64,000 nucleotides of DNA from Thauera sp. 28 (lineage in GTDB: Bacteria > Pseudomonadota > Gammaproteobacteria > Burkholderiales > Rhodocyclaceae), in assembly GCF_000310145.2 (NCBI RefSeq), contig NZ_AMXA01000009.1, positions 1-64,000 of the forward strand. The letters are read 5' to 3'. Both the position numbers and the translations under genes were made by a program. Position 1 is the stretch's first letter; every line of letters starts with the position of its first letter. The notes below the pieces were generated by a model. That model ran no database searches, was not told the origin of the DNA, and saw nothing but the letters and a program-made list of their open reading frames with translations. Below, in pieces: positions 34,452-43,488 of the stretch.

Positions 34452-35945
34452 ATGAGTTTCGCCGATCTCGGCCTCATTCCCGAACTGCTGCAAGCCGTCA
34501 CCGACGCCGGCTACAACGAACCCACGCCCATCCAGCGCCAGGCCATCCCGATCGTGATCGCTGGCCACGACGTCATGGGCGGCGCCCAGACGGGAACCGG
34601 CAAGACGGCCGGCTTCACCCTGCCGCTGCTGCACCGCATCGCCCGCCACGCCAACACCAGCACATCGCCTGCCCGCCACCAGACGCGCGCGCTCATCCTC
34701 GCCCCGACCCGCGAGCTGGCGATGCAGGTCTACGAATCGGTCAAGACCTACAGCAAGCATCTGCCGCTGCGCTCGGTGTGCGTCTATGGCGGCGTCGACA
34801 TCCGCCCTCAGCAGGCCGAGCTGCGCCGTGGCATCGAGGTCGTCATCGCCACCCCGGGGCGACTCCTCGACCATATCGAACAGAAGTCGATCAACCTCTC
34901 GCAGGTCGAGGTGCTGGTGCTCGACGAAGCCGACCGCATGCTGGACATGGGCTTCATCCCCGACATCAAGCGCATCCTCTCCCTGCTGCCCGCGCAACGG
35001 CAGAGCCTGCTGTTCTCGGCCACCTTCTCGGACGAGATCAAGAAGCTCGCCGACCAGATGCTGAAGAACCCGCAGCTGATCGAGGTCGCGCGCCGCAACA
35101 TGGTTTCCGAGACCATCACCCACGTGGTGCACCCGGTGTCCTCGGGCATGAAGCGCAACCTGCTCGCCCACCTTCTGCGCCACAAGCCCGACACCCAGGC
35201 GTTGGTCTTCGTCGACACCAAGCTGGTGTGCGGCCGCCTGGCCCACTATCTCGAGCGCGCCGGCATCTCGGCCGACGCCATCCACGGCGACAAGGGCCAG
35301 CAGCAGCGTACCGAGACCCTGGAAGCCTTCAAGTCGGGCAAGCTGCGCGTGCTGGTCGCCACCGACGTCGCCGCACGTGGCATCGACATCGACGAGTTGC
35401 CCTTCGTCATCAACTTCGAGCTCCCGCATACCGCCGAGGACTACGTGCACCGCATCGGCCGCACCGGCCGCGCTGGCCACCACGGCTATGCGATCTCCCT
35501 GGTGAGCTCGGAAGAAAAGCACTGGCTGGCCGAGATCGAGAAGCTGATCAAGTTCCAGATCCCGCAGGAGATCGTACCCGGCTTCGATCCCGACCCGGAC
35601 TTCCATGAGGCGGGCTCACGCGGCCAACGCGGCCGACGCAGCGCGGCGGGCACGCGCCCCGACGACGAAGCTGCGCGCACACCTGCCAGCTCGCGCACGC
35701 CGGACAAGCGCCGGGATGGCGACCGCGAACGCGGGCGCGACGACACGCGCCAACAGGCTCGACGCGGACGCTCGACGGTCGCCGCCGACGGCTTCGACTT
35801 CAGCAAGCCTTACGAACCCGCCAGCGGCGTCAACACCGGCGTCAGCGACGCGGCGCCCGCACTCACGCCGTCGCCCCAAACCGACCCGCTGCGTCGGCCG
35901 AAACGGCCGATCGCGGTGCTCCTGGGCGGCTTGGGCAAAAAATAG
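34452..35945 (+). CDS. rhlE: DEAD-box RNA helicase RhlE
   Basis: The 497-residue ATP-dependent RNA helicase acts in ribosome assembly and RNA turnover. Visible are the Q-motif (PTPIQRQAIP), motif I AQTGTGKT near residue 45, PTRELAMQ, motif II VLDEADRML, SAT (FSATFSD) and the C-terminal helicase domain with ATDVAARGIDID and HRIGRTGRAG. The tail from about residue 385 is Arg/Asp-rich and disordered, usual for RhlE. AAAGG precedes the ATG by 5 bases and lies in a possible hairpin. Confidence 0.95.
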   Translation: MSFADLGLIPELLQAVTDAGYNEPTPIQRQAIPIVIAGHDVMGGAQTGTGKTAGFTLPLLHRIARHANTSTSPARHQTRALILAPTRELAMQVYESVKTYSKHLPLRSVCVYGGVDIRPQQAELRRGIEVVIATPGRLLDHIEQKSINLSQVEVLVLDEADRMLDMGFIPDIKRILSLLPAQRQSLLFSATFSDEIKKLADQMLKNPQLIEVARRNMVSETITHVVHPVSSGMKRNLLAHLLRHKPDTQALVFVDTKLVCGRLAHYLERAGISADAIHGDKGQQQRTETLEAFKSGKLRVLVATDVAARGIDIDELPFVINFELPHTAEDYVHRIGRTGRAGHHGYAISLVSSEEKHWLAEIEKLIKFQIPQEIVPGFDPDPDFHEAGSRGQRGRRSAAGTRPDDEAARTPASSRTPDKRRDGDRERGRDDTRQQARRGRSTVAADGFDFSKPYEPASGVNTGVSDAAPALTPSPQTDPLRRPKRPIAVLLGGLGKK

Positions 35946-36045
35946 CCCCCACAGCGCGGCCTTTTCCGGTCACGGCTCGGACACAGCATCAAGTATCCTG
36001 CAGGTCGTGCCGTAAAGGCAGGAAACCTCAACGCTGAAGCCGCCC

Positions 36046-37854
36046 GTGAATCCATCTGGACGCCCCCCGGGCACGCCCCCCAAACCGGGCCTGCCCACTA
36101 CGACCGAAGGTTTCGTTCCCGACCTCTCGGAGGGCGCCGAGACCGGCGTCTACCTTGCCCTGCTCGAGTTGCTCGACGAAGGCCTCGTCATTACCGGCGA
36201 TGAGGTCGTGCTCGATGCCAACAGCGCCGCCTGCACCCTGCTGGGGCGAGACTATCGCCAGGTTGCAGGCCGCCCGCTCGCCGAACTGTTTCCCAGTGAA
36301 GAGGCCTTCCTGGCCGCACGCGCACGCGTGCTCATCCAGGGCGAAAAGCGCGGCACGCTCGCCTTCGCGCTGCCCGGCGGTGGCGAGCGCGTTCTCGAGT
36401 TCATCGCGGCCCCCCGGCTGCGACCGGGCATCCACGCCATCATCCTGAGCGCGCCCGCGCAGCCCGGCGCAGCCGTGGAATCCAGGAGCCGCAAGGCGAT
36501 ACAGCCAACACGCAGTGCCTCTGCGGCAAGCGAAGGCAGCGCCGACTTCCGGGCCATGTACCTGGCCTGCCACGACCTGCTCACCGGCCTGCCCAATCGA
36601 CGCCTGCTCGAAGCGCGCTTCGACGACAGCGCCGCCCGCGTGCGGGCCCAGCACGGCACCATGGCGCTGGTGCGCATCGACATCGACGGCTTCAAGGCCG
36701 TCAACCGTGCACACGGCGACCATATCGGCGATGCCGCCCTGCAGCATCTCGCACATCGCCTGAAGGAAGCGGCAGGACAGACGGCGATCGTCGCACGCGA
36801 GCGCAGCGACAGCTTCCTGGTACTGCTCCCCGAGATCGACCTGCCGAGCCAGGCAGCGCGCGTTGCCAGCGCACTGGTCGCCAGCGTCGCACAGCCCCTG
36901 CTCGTTGGCGTCTGCAGTCTCGCACTCACCGCCAGCGCCGGGGTCGCGCTCTTCCCGCAGGACGGGCGCGACCTCGACACCCTGCTCCGCCACTCCAGGC
37001 TTGCCCTGCAGCAAGCACGCCGACTGGGCGGCAACAACCATCAGCATTACGACGTCCTCGCCGACGACCCAGGATTCGATGACGCCTACCTGGAGAGCGG
37101 ACTGCGCGATGCGCTCGAGCAGCATCAGTTGCTGCTGCACTTCCAGCCCCTGGTCGATGCACGTACCGGCATCGTCCAGGCAGGCGAAGCCCTGCTGCGC
37201 TGGCAGCACCCCGAACTCGGCCTGCTGCCCTTCCGACGCTTCATCGGCGCGATCGGCGACCCGGTCCTGCTCGCTCGCCTGGGCGACTGGGTCCTGCGTA
37301 CGGCTTGCCGACTGGCCCATGACTGGCCAGCGGTCGCGGGGGGCAGGCCGCCGCGCCTCACGGTGAACGTCGGTCTCGAGCAATTGATCCACGGCGACTT
37401 CGCCGAACGCGTTGCGGTGACCTTGCGCGCAACCGGCCTGTCCGCCGATCGGCTCGAACTCGATCTCGACGAGAAGATCCTGGAAGAACAGGGCTCCGAG
37501 CTGAGCGCAACCCTGGACCGCCTGAGCGAGATCGGTATCCGCCTTGCAGTTGATGACTTCGGGCGCGGCCTGTCTTCGATACCCCGTTTGCGCCGCTACC
37601 CGGTGAAGGCCCTGAAACTGGACCCCGCCCTCGTCCGCGGCGTAGGCAAGGACGAAGATAGCGAGGCCGTCGTCGAGGCCGTGGGCAGCCTGGCGACCAC
37701 GCTCGGGCTCGAGATCTACGCCCGCGGCGTCGAAGACCCTGGACAGCAAGCCTTCCTCTGCGCCCTCGGCTGCCAACTGCAGCAGGGCCCGCTGTTCGGC
37801 CGCCCGCTCCGCGCAGAAGAGTTCGCCGCTTTCCTGGCCAGCGCCGCTCAGTAG
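36046..37854 (+). CDS. Degenerate GGDEF-EAL protein
   Basis: The 602-residue cytosolic protein has an N-terminal PAS-like domain (about 30-130), a GGDEF domain (about 170-330) whose signature reads RERSDSF instead of GGDEF, and an EAL domain (about 345-595). EAL itself (AGEALLRW), the Asn (VNVGLEQL), DDFG and the Lys (LKLD) are kept. The Glu of ELTE is Asp, and the first Glu of EGVE is Arg (ARGVED). It is therefore unlikely to be a cyclase and may be a weak phosphodiesterase or a c-di-GMP sensor. The GTG start at 36046 lacks a clear ribosome binding site. Its 3' end overlaps the convergent gene by 7 bases. Confidence 0.85.
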   Translation: MNPSGRPPGTPPKPGLPTTTEGFVPDLSEGAETGVYLALLELLDEGLVITGDEVVLDANSAACTLLGRDYRQVAGRPLAELFPSEEAFLAARARVLIQGEKRGTLAFALPGGGERVLEFIAAPRLRPGIHAIILSAPAQPGAAVESRSRKAIQPTRSASAASEGSADFRAMYLACHDLLTGLPNRRLLEARFDDSAARVRAQHGTMALVRIDIDGFKAVNRAHGDHIGDAALQHLAHRLKEAAGQTAIVARERSDSFLVLLPEIDLPSQAARVASALVASVAQPLLVGVCSLALTASAGVALFPQDGRDLDTLLRHSRLALQQARRLGGNNHQHYDVLADDPGFDDAYLESGLRDALEQHQLLLHFQPLVDARTGIVQAGEALLRWQHPELGLLPFRRFIGAIGDPVLLARLGDWVLRTACRLAHDWPAVAGGRPPRLTVNVGLEQLIHGDFAERVAVTLRATGLSADRLELDLDEKILEEQGSELSATLDRLSEIGIRLAVDDFGRGLSSIPRLRRYPVKALKLDPALVRGVGKDEDSEAVVEAVGSLATTLGLEIYARGVEDPGQQAFLCALGCQLQQGPLFGRPLRAEEFAAFLASAAQ

Positions 37855-38210
37855 TCGAGCAGCGTGGTGCAGGTTTCCTCGCGCCCGGTGAGCTGACTGA
37901 AGCGCTGCAAGCGAGCACGCACGAATTCGTCTGACACGCGGCGATCGGCGCAGTAATCCCGCAGCCGCATGGCGTGCGCCACGTTCTGCATGCGCGCCAC
38001 CGTGTCGGCCAGCGCCGGGAATGGGTAGCCCGCGGTGCTGCGCCACTCGGGCGGCTCGCGCCCGTTGGCGCCTTGATTCGCTGTTTCTGCCCCCTCCGGA
38101 GTCCCATCGACGGCAGCGTCATCGATGCCGGCAGCACCGTCGGCCTGGGCATGTACCTGCCCAGCGGCAAGCATCAGAATCATCGACATCAACAGAGGCA
38201 AGAAACGCAT
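37848..38210 (-). CDS. Small secreted protein of unknown function
   Basis: The 120-residue protein has a clear signal peptide (residues 1-22, MRFLPLLMSMILMLAAGQVHA). The mature part starts with a low-complexity acidic stretch (about 23-50), followed by a compact helical region with two cysteines (MRLRDYCADRRVSDEFVRARLQ and TGREETCTTLLDY). This resembles small periplasmic proteins seen widely in Rhodocyclales, but I cannot name a family. It converges on and overlaps the GGDEF-EAL gene by 7 bases. Confidence 0.7.
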   Translation of the reverse strand: MRFLPLLMSMILMLAAGQVHAQADGAAGIDDAAVDGTPEGAETANQGANGREPPEWRSTAGYPFPALADTVARMQNVAHAMRLRDYCADRRVSDEFVRARLQRFSQLTGREETCTTLLDY

Positions 38211-38270
38211 CGGGCCGCTCCCGGGAACACATGGTTCCGGTAACGGCCCGATGCCAGTCAGACTTGAGCA

Positions 38271-38294
38271 CCCCGCCGCAAACTGACGGCGGGG
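38271..38294 (-). terminator. GC-rich hairpin after pntB
   Basis: CCCCGCCG (38271-38278) and CGGCGGGG (38287-38294) form an 8-bp stem with an 8-base loop, 9 bases after the pntB stop codon. No T-run follows, so it is a probable rather than a certain terminator of the pnt operon. Confidence 0.5.
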
Positions 38295-38303
38295 CAGAAC
38301 GCG

Positions 38304-39683
38304 TCAGACCTCCAGCGCCTTCACGTGCTGGATCACTTCACCGATGGCTTCCTGCGCGCTGCCGTAGAGCATGCGGCAGTTGTCCTTGTAGAACAGCGCA
38401 TTCTCGATACCCGAGTAGCCGGCACCCTTGCCGCGTTTGACCACGATGACGTTCTGCGCCATGTCGGCATTCAGGATCGGCATGCCGTAGATCGGGCTCG
38501 ACTTGTCGGTGCGCGCCACCGGGTTCACCACGTCGTTGGCGCCGATCACCAGCGCCACGTCCGCCTGCGCGAAGTCGGCGTTGATCTCGTCGAGGTCGAA
38601 GATCTTGTCGTAGGGCACGCCGGCCTCGGCCAGCAGCACGTTCATGTGGCCCGGCATGCGGCCCGCGACCGGATGGATCGCGAACACCACCTCGACGCCG
38701 CCCTCCTCGAGCAGCTGCGCCATCTCCCACACCTTGTGCTGGGCGCCGGCCACCGCCATGCCGTAGCCCGGCACGATGATGACCTTCTGGCCGTAGCGCA
38801 TCAGTGCTGCCGCGTCCATCGACGACAGTTCGCGCATTGTGCCCTCGACCGCCTCGCCGCCTTCGGCCGCCGCACCGGTGAGCGGGGTGAAGATGATGTT
38901 CCTGATCGGGCGGTTCATCGCCTTGGCCATGAGCTGGGTGAGCAGCATGCCCGAGGCGCCGACCACGATACCGGCCACGATCAGCGCCGGGTTGCCGATC
39001 ACGAAGCCCTTGAAGCCCACCGCCAGGCCGGTGAAGGCGTTCAGCAGCGAGATCACCACCGGCATGTCGGCGCCGCCGATCGGCATCACCAGCACCACGC
39101 CGAGCGCCAGCGCGAGTACGAAGAACAGGAAGATCTCGAAACCGCCAGGCGAATCGGAGTAGGCCACGGTCAGGCCCACGCCGAAGGTCAGCAAGGTCAG
39201 GAAGAAGTTCACGTTGTTCTGCTGCGGCAGGCGGATCGCCTTGTTCATCAGGCCTTGCAGCTTGGCAAAGGCCACGCACGAGCCGGAGAAGGCGACCGCA
39301 CCGATGATCGCGCCCAGGGCGAGCAGCGTCGAGGTGATGGCGTCATGCTGCACACCACGCACCAGCTCGATCGCGGCGATGCCCGCCGCCGCGCCGCCGC
39401 CCATGCCGTTGTAGATGGCGACCATCTGCGGCATGTCGGTCATCTTGACGATCTTGCCGCTGTACCAGGCGGCACCGCCGCCGAGCACGATCGCCAGCAC
39501 CATCAGGCCAACGTTGTTAAGGCCGGGCATGAAGAAGGTCACCACGGTCGCGCCGACCATGGCGAAGCCCGCCCACACGATGCCCTTGCGCGCCGTCACC
39601 GGCGAGGCCATGGCCTTGAGGCCGAGGATGAAGACCACGGCGACGATGAAGTACGCCATGCTCACGAACCAGTTCGACGTCAT
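38304..39683 (-). CDS. pntB: Transhydrogenase beta subunit PntB
   Basis: The 459-residue inner-membrane subunit of the proton-translocating NAD(P) transhydrogenase uses the proton gradient to drive NADPH formation. The first 270 residues hold about nine membrane helices; the C-terminal part is the NADP(H)-binding domain III with PGYGMAVAGAQ, HPVAGRMPGHMNVLLAEA and GANDVVNP. Its ATG overlaps the pntAB stop by 4 bases. Confidence 0.96.
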   Translation of the reverse strand: MTSNWFVSMAYFIVAVVFILGLKAMASPVTARKGIVWAGFAMVGATVVTFFMPGLNNVGLMVLAIVLGGGAAWYSGKIVKMTDMPQMVAIYNGMGGGAAAGIAAIELVRGVQHDAITSTLLALGAIIGAVAFSGSCVAFAKLQGLMNKAIRLPQQNNVNFFLTLLTFGVGLTVAYSDSPGGFEIFLFFVLALALGVVLVMPIGGADMPVVISLLNAFTGLAVGFKGFVIGNPALIVAGIVVGASGMLLTQLMAKAMNRPIRNIIFTPLTGAAAEGGEAVEGTMRELSSMDAAALMRYGQKVIIVPGYGMAVAGAQHKVWEMAQLLEEGGVEVVFAIHPVAGRMPGHMNVLLAEAGVPYDKIFDLDEINADFAQADVALVIGANDVVNPVARTDKSSPIYGMPILNADMAQNVIVVKRGKGAGYSGIENALFYKDNCRMLYGSAQEAIGEVIQHVKALEV

Positions 39684-39982
39684 TGCTCACCCCCCTTGCG
39701 GCCGCCGGCCTTGAACATGCCGAGCATGCGTTCGGTGACGATGTAGCCACCGGCGGCATTGGCCGCACCGAGGAACACGGCGAAGAAGCCGATCACCAGT
39801 TGCACCGGGTCTTCCGGGTCGGCGTGACCGAGCGCGACCATGGCGCCGATCAGCACGACACCGTGCACGAAGTTGGACCCCGACATCAGCGGGGTATGCA
39901 GGATCACCGGCACGCGCGAAATCACCTCGTATCCGGTGAACGCGGCCAGCGCGAAGATGTACAGCGCGGTAAAGCCATCCAT
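39680..39982 (-). CDS. pntAB: Transhydrogenase alpha-2 membrane subunit
   Basis: The 100-residue integral membrane piece of transhydrogenase has three or four helices (ALYIFALAAFTGYEVI, NFVHGVVLIGAMVALG, IGFFAVFLGAANAAGGYIVTERML). It corresponds to the C-terminal domain of single-chain PntA, encoded separately as in Rhodospirillum. It lies 12 bases after the alpha-1 gene and overlaps pntB. Confidence 0.95.
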   Translation of the reverse strand: MDGFTALYIFALAAFTGYEVISRVPVILHTPLMSGSNFVHGVVLIGAMVALGHADPEDPVQLVIGFFAVFLGAANAAGGYIVTERMLGMFKAGGRKGGEQ

Positions 39983-39994
39983 GGCGTGTCCTCC

Positions 39995-41119
39995 TTACAG
40001 GCCGAGCGCGGCCTTGACGCCGGCGTGGCGAAGCTCGCCCGCATGCGTCAGGCAGCTGCCTGAGAGCACCTCGTCCTGCCAGTCGAGCGCGAGTGCGCCG
40101 TCCTTGACGAAGGGCGAAATGAAATTGAACAGATTCTTGGCGATCATCTCGGACGCATGCACCGGCATGCGGCTGGCGATGTTGGTCGGACCGATCACGA
40201 GCACGTCGTTGATCCACACCTTCTCGCCGGCGACCGTGCCCTCGACGTTGCCGCCGGTCTCGGCCGCCATGTCGACGACCACGGCGCCCGGCTTCATGCG
40301 CGCGATCATGTCGGCGGTGATGATCTTGGGTGCTTTCTTGCCCGGGATCGCCGCGGTGGTGATGAGTGCGTCGCACTGCGCCACGGCCTTGGCCAGGCGT
40401 TCGGCCTGCTTGGCCTTTTCCTCGTCGGTGAGCTCGCGCGCATAACCGCCCGTACCCGCAGCCGACACGCCGGTGTCGACGAACTTGGCGCCGAGCGACT
40501 CGATCTGTTCGCGCGTCTCGGGACGCACGTCATAGGCCTCGACCATGGCGCCGATGCGGCGCGCAGTGGCGATCGCCTGCAGACCGGCCACGCCAGCGCC
40601 GATCACCAGTACCTTGGCCGGGCGGATGGAGCCGGCGGCGTAGGTCAGCATGGGGAAGAACTTGGGCGAGTGGTCAGCGGCGATCAGCGCACACTCGTAG
40701 CCGGCGACCGCCCCCTGGCTCGACAGGATGTCCATGCTCTGCGCGCGCGAGATGCGCGGCAGCAGCTCGAGCGCGAACGCGCTGATCTGGCCGTCGATGA
40801 GCTGTTGCGCACGCTCGGCGCTCGCCCACGGCTGCAGCATGCCGCACAGCACGCTGCCCGGCTTCATGGCGCCGATGATGGCGGCCGGCGGGGCCTGCAC
40901 GCACAGCACCACGTCGGCCGCGGCGGCAACCGCTTCTGCGCTATCGACGAAGCTCACATCGGCAAAATCGGTATCGCGGAAGTGCGCGGCCTTGCCCGCC
41001 TCCTTCTGCATCACCACCTGGGCGCCAAGGCCCTGATACTTCTTGACCACATCCGGCACGACGGACAGGCGTCGCTCGCCGGGATGGGTCTCCGCTAGCA
41101 CTCCGATGACCAGAGGCAT
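39995..41119 (-). CDS. pntAA: Transhydrogenase alpha-1 NAD(H)-binding subunit
   Basis: The 374-residue soluble domain I of transhydrogenase is related to alanine dehydrogenase. Visible are ETHPGERRLSVVPDVVKKY near the N terminus, VIGAGVAGLQAIATARRIGA (Rossmann NAD site, about 170-190), YDVRPETREQIESLGA and the RQD-loop region. GGGAGGA precedes the ATG. It is the first gene of pntAA-pntAB-pntB. The 210 bases upstream hold only weak promoter-like sequence. Confidence 0.95.
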   Translation of the reverse strand: MPLVIGVLAETHPGERRLSVVPDVVKKYQGLGAQVVMQKEAGKAAHFRDTDFADVSFVDSAEAVAAAADVVLCVQAPPAAIIGAMKPGSVLCGMLQPWASAERAQQLIDGQISAFALELLPRISRAQSMDILSSQGAVAGYECALIAADHSPKFFPMLTYAAGSIRPAKVLVIGAGVAGLQAIATARRIGAMVEAYDVRPETREQIESLGAKFVDTGVSAAGTGGYARELTDEEKAKQAERLAKAVAQCDALITTAAIPGKKAPKIITADMIARMKPGAVVVDMAAETGGNVEGTVAGEKVWINDVLVIGPTNIASRMPVHASEMIAKNLFNFISPFVKDGALALDWQDEVLSGSCLTHAGELRHAGVKAALGL

Positions 41120-41329
41120 GGGCGTAGTCCTCCCTGTAGAACAGTATGAAATTGCAATCGAAAGACGCGTCGGCCGCCCTATTGTTGATCTCTCCCTGCC
41201 CCGCGCTCAAGGCGCATGGGGCCGACACGAAAGCCATATTAACGGCATTCGCGGCCTATGCAATCATCCAAATGCACCAGAAGGGGGAGCGGGCCCCGCG
41301 CTCGCAGCGCGCCAAGGCCCTGCAATGGG

Positions 41330-42106
41330 TCAGCGCAGCGGCGGCAGCGCGCTCTTGGGCGCGGCAGGAACGAGCTTGATGATGGCAAGCGAGATGTTGT
41401 CGCCGCTGCCGCAGGCGCGCTGGCGCGCAAGCGCGATCAGGCGCTCCGCCGCCGCCCGCGGCGCCAGCTCCTGCAGTGTCGAAGCGAGCTCGGTATCGCT
41501 GAAGTAGGCCCACAGACCATCGGAGCACAACAGGAAACAGTCGCCGGCAACGGGTGCCTCTTCGCTGCCGTACTCGATGCGCGGTTCGCGCTCGCTGCCA
41601 AGGCAGGCGAGCAGCACGTTGCGCTGAGGATGGTTGAGGGCGCCGGCTTCGTCCAGGCGCCCCTTGCGCTGCAGCTCGCCCACCAGCGAGTGGTCTGCGC
41701 TGCGCGACACCGTGCGTACGCCGCGGAAATGGTAGATGCGCGAGTCACCGCAGTGCGCCCAGTACGCCTTGCCTTGCTGGAGCATGAAGACAACGGCTGT
41801 GCTGTGCGGATCCTGCTCGCTGGTGAAGCGGGTGAGCTTGATGACCGTGTGCGCCTCGTCGATCACGCTGCCGAGCAGGTGCTGGGGGGTTTCGTGCAGG
41901 GGTGCGTAGGCCTCGAAGTTCTGCCGTGCGCGCAACAGCACCTGCTCGGCGGCCATGGCACCACCGCTGTGCCCCCCCATGCCGTCGGCGAGCACGGCCA
42001 TCATCATGCCGGGCCTGGTCGGATGCCCGAAAAGGCCCACGCGGTCCTGTTGTTCCTTGCGGTCGCCCGTGTGCATGGCGACGCAGGTCTCGGCGGTGAA
42101 TGACAT
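41330..42106 (-). CDS. PP2C-family protein phosphatase
   Basis: The 258-residue Ser/Thr phosphatase has all the metal-binding motifs: GDRKEQQDRVG, VLADGMGGHSGGAMA, AHCGDSRIYHFR, LLCSDGLWAYFSD and GSGDNISLAII. It resembles stand-alone bacterial PP2C proteins such as Stp/PppA. No Ser/Thr kinase gene is in the window to show its partner. It follows glcF by 122 bases on the same strand. Confidence 0.92.
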   Translation of the reverse strand: MSFTAETCVAMHTGDRKEQQDRVGLFGHPTRPGMMMAVLADGMGGHSGGAMAAEQVLLRARQNFEAYAPLHETPQHLLGSVIDEAHTVIKLTRFTSEQDPHSTAVVFMLQQGKAYWAHCGDSRIYHFRGVRTVSRSADHSLVGELQRKGRLDEAGALNHPQRNVLLACLGSEREPRIEYGSEEAPVAGDCFLLCSDGLWAYFSDTELASTLQELAPRAAAERLIALARQRACGSGDNISLAIIKLVPAAPKSALPPLR

Positions 42107-42228
42107 CGAAGAAGAAGCAGCCCAAGGCTTGGTGACGAAGCATCATAGCAAGGGCGCCGGCAGGGCGGCAGAGGCGGCACGCGGTCAACCAGACCGGGCG
42201 ACCTGCGGCGGCGTGATTTATTTCACGC

Positions 42229-43485
42229 TCAGCCGCCAACGCCTGGCTCACGCCCGGCCAGGCAATCGTCGACAAGCTCGACCCAGTGCCGCACCGGCGT
42301 CCCGGTCCCGCCCTGAAGGTGGGATATGCAGCCGATGTTGGCCGAAGCGATCAGCCCCGCACCGCCTGCCTGCAGGGCATCGAGCTTGTCGTCGCGCAAA
42401 CGCGTCGACAGCTCGGGCTGAAGCAGGGAATAGGTGCCCGCCGAACCGCAGCACAGGTGAGCGTCACGCACGGGAGTCAGCTCGAAACCGGCCGACGCCA
42501 GCAAGCGCTCCACGGTGCCACGGATGCGCTGCCCATGCTGCAGCGTGCAGGGCGCATGCCAGGCCAGGCGACGCCGCGGCAGCGCGCGCGCGCCGAGCGC
42601 AGCAACAAGCGCATCGGCCTCGGCGGCCACGACCTCGGCGATGTCGCGCGTCAGCTCGCTCACCCGCGCGGCCTTGTCGGCATATGCGGGATCGTGCTGC
42701 AGCAGATGCCCATAGTCGCGCACCTGGACCCCGCAGCCGGAAGCGGTCATCACGATGGCTTCGATCGCGCCGGACTCGATGGCAGGCCACCAGGCGTCGA
42801 TGTTGCGTCGCGCATCGTCGCGCGCGCCCTCCTGGTCATGGAGGTGGAAGCGCACCGCGCCGCAGCAGCCGGCGCCTGGCGCCTCGGACATCGATACCCC
42901 CACGGCGTCGAGCACGCGCGCCGCCGCCGCGTTGATGGAAGGCGCCATCGAGGGCTGCGCACACCCCGCCAGCGCGAGCACCCGCCGAGCGTGGCGGGCC
43001 GCCGGCCATGCCCCCGCCGGGCGCGGCACCATGACCTTGGCCTTGAGCGTGGCCGGCAGCAGTCCGCGCATCGCCTGGCCAAGCTTCATCGCCGCGCCGA
43101 ACAGACGCGGACGCGGCACGAACTCGCGCAGCACCCAGCGCGTCATCGCCGCGCCGCCGCGCTGCGGCACGCGCTCGTTGACCATGTGGCGGCCGATGTC
43201 GAGCAAGCGGCTGTAATGCACGCCCGACGGACAGGTGGACTCACAGGATCGGCAAGTGAGGCAGCGGTCGAGGTGCAGGCGGGTCTTCTCCGTGACCTCA
43301 GCCCCTTCGAGCATCTGCTTGATCAGGTAGATGCGCCCGCGCGGTCCGTCGAGCTCGTCGCCGAGCAATTGATAGGTCGGACAGGTCGCGGTGCAGAAAC
43401 CGCAATGCACACACTTGCGCAGGATCTCCTCGGCCTCGGCACCCTCGGGGGTGCCGCGCACGAAATCGGCGAGTTGGGTCTGCAT
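42229..43485 (-). CDS. glcF: Glycolate oxidase iron-sulfur subunit GlcF
   Basis: The 418-residue protein has two 4Fe-4S motifs near the N terminus (CVHCGFCTATCP and CLTCRSCESTCP) and two CCG-type domains (GAGCCGAVRFH, LCCGSAGTYS) that hold further cofactors. It passes electrons from glycolate oxidation to the membrane quinone pool. Three bases separate it from glcE, so the genes are co-transcribed. Confidence 0.95.
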   Translation of the reverse strand: MQTQLADFVRGTPEGAEAEEILRKCVHCGFCTATCPTYQLLGDELDGPRGRIYLIKQMLEGAEVTEKTRLHLDRCLTCRSCESTCPSGVHYSRLLDIGRHMVNERVPQRGGAAMTRWVLREFVPRPRLFGAAMKLGQAMRGLLPATLKAKVMVPRPAGAWPAARHARRVLALAGCAQPSMAPSINAAAARVLDAVGVSMSEAPGAGCCGAVRFHLHDQEGARDDARRNIDAWWPAIESGAIEAIVMTASGCGVQVRDYGHLLQHDPAYADKAARVSELTRDIAEVVAAEADALVAALGARALPRRRLAWHAPCTLQHGQRIRGTVERLLASAGFELTPVRDAHLCCGSAGTYSLLQPELSTRLRDDKLDALQAGGAGLIASANIGCISHLQGGTGTPVRHWVELVDDCLAGREPGVGG

Positions 43486-43488
43486 GCT

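Noticed and set aside
36028-38046. Minus-strand open frame of 672 codons
   Set aside because: It lies opposite the GGDEF-EAL gene, whose domains are clear; the antisense translation has no recognisable fold.
38211-38250. CGGGCCG/CGGCCCG inverted repeat between pntB and the small secreted gene
   Set aside because: Such GC palindromes are expected often in DNA of this composition; there is no T-run and no matching site elsewhere.
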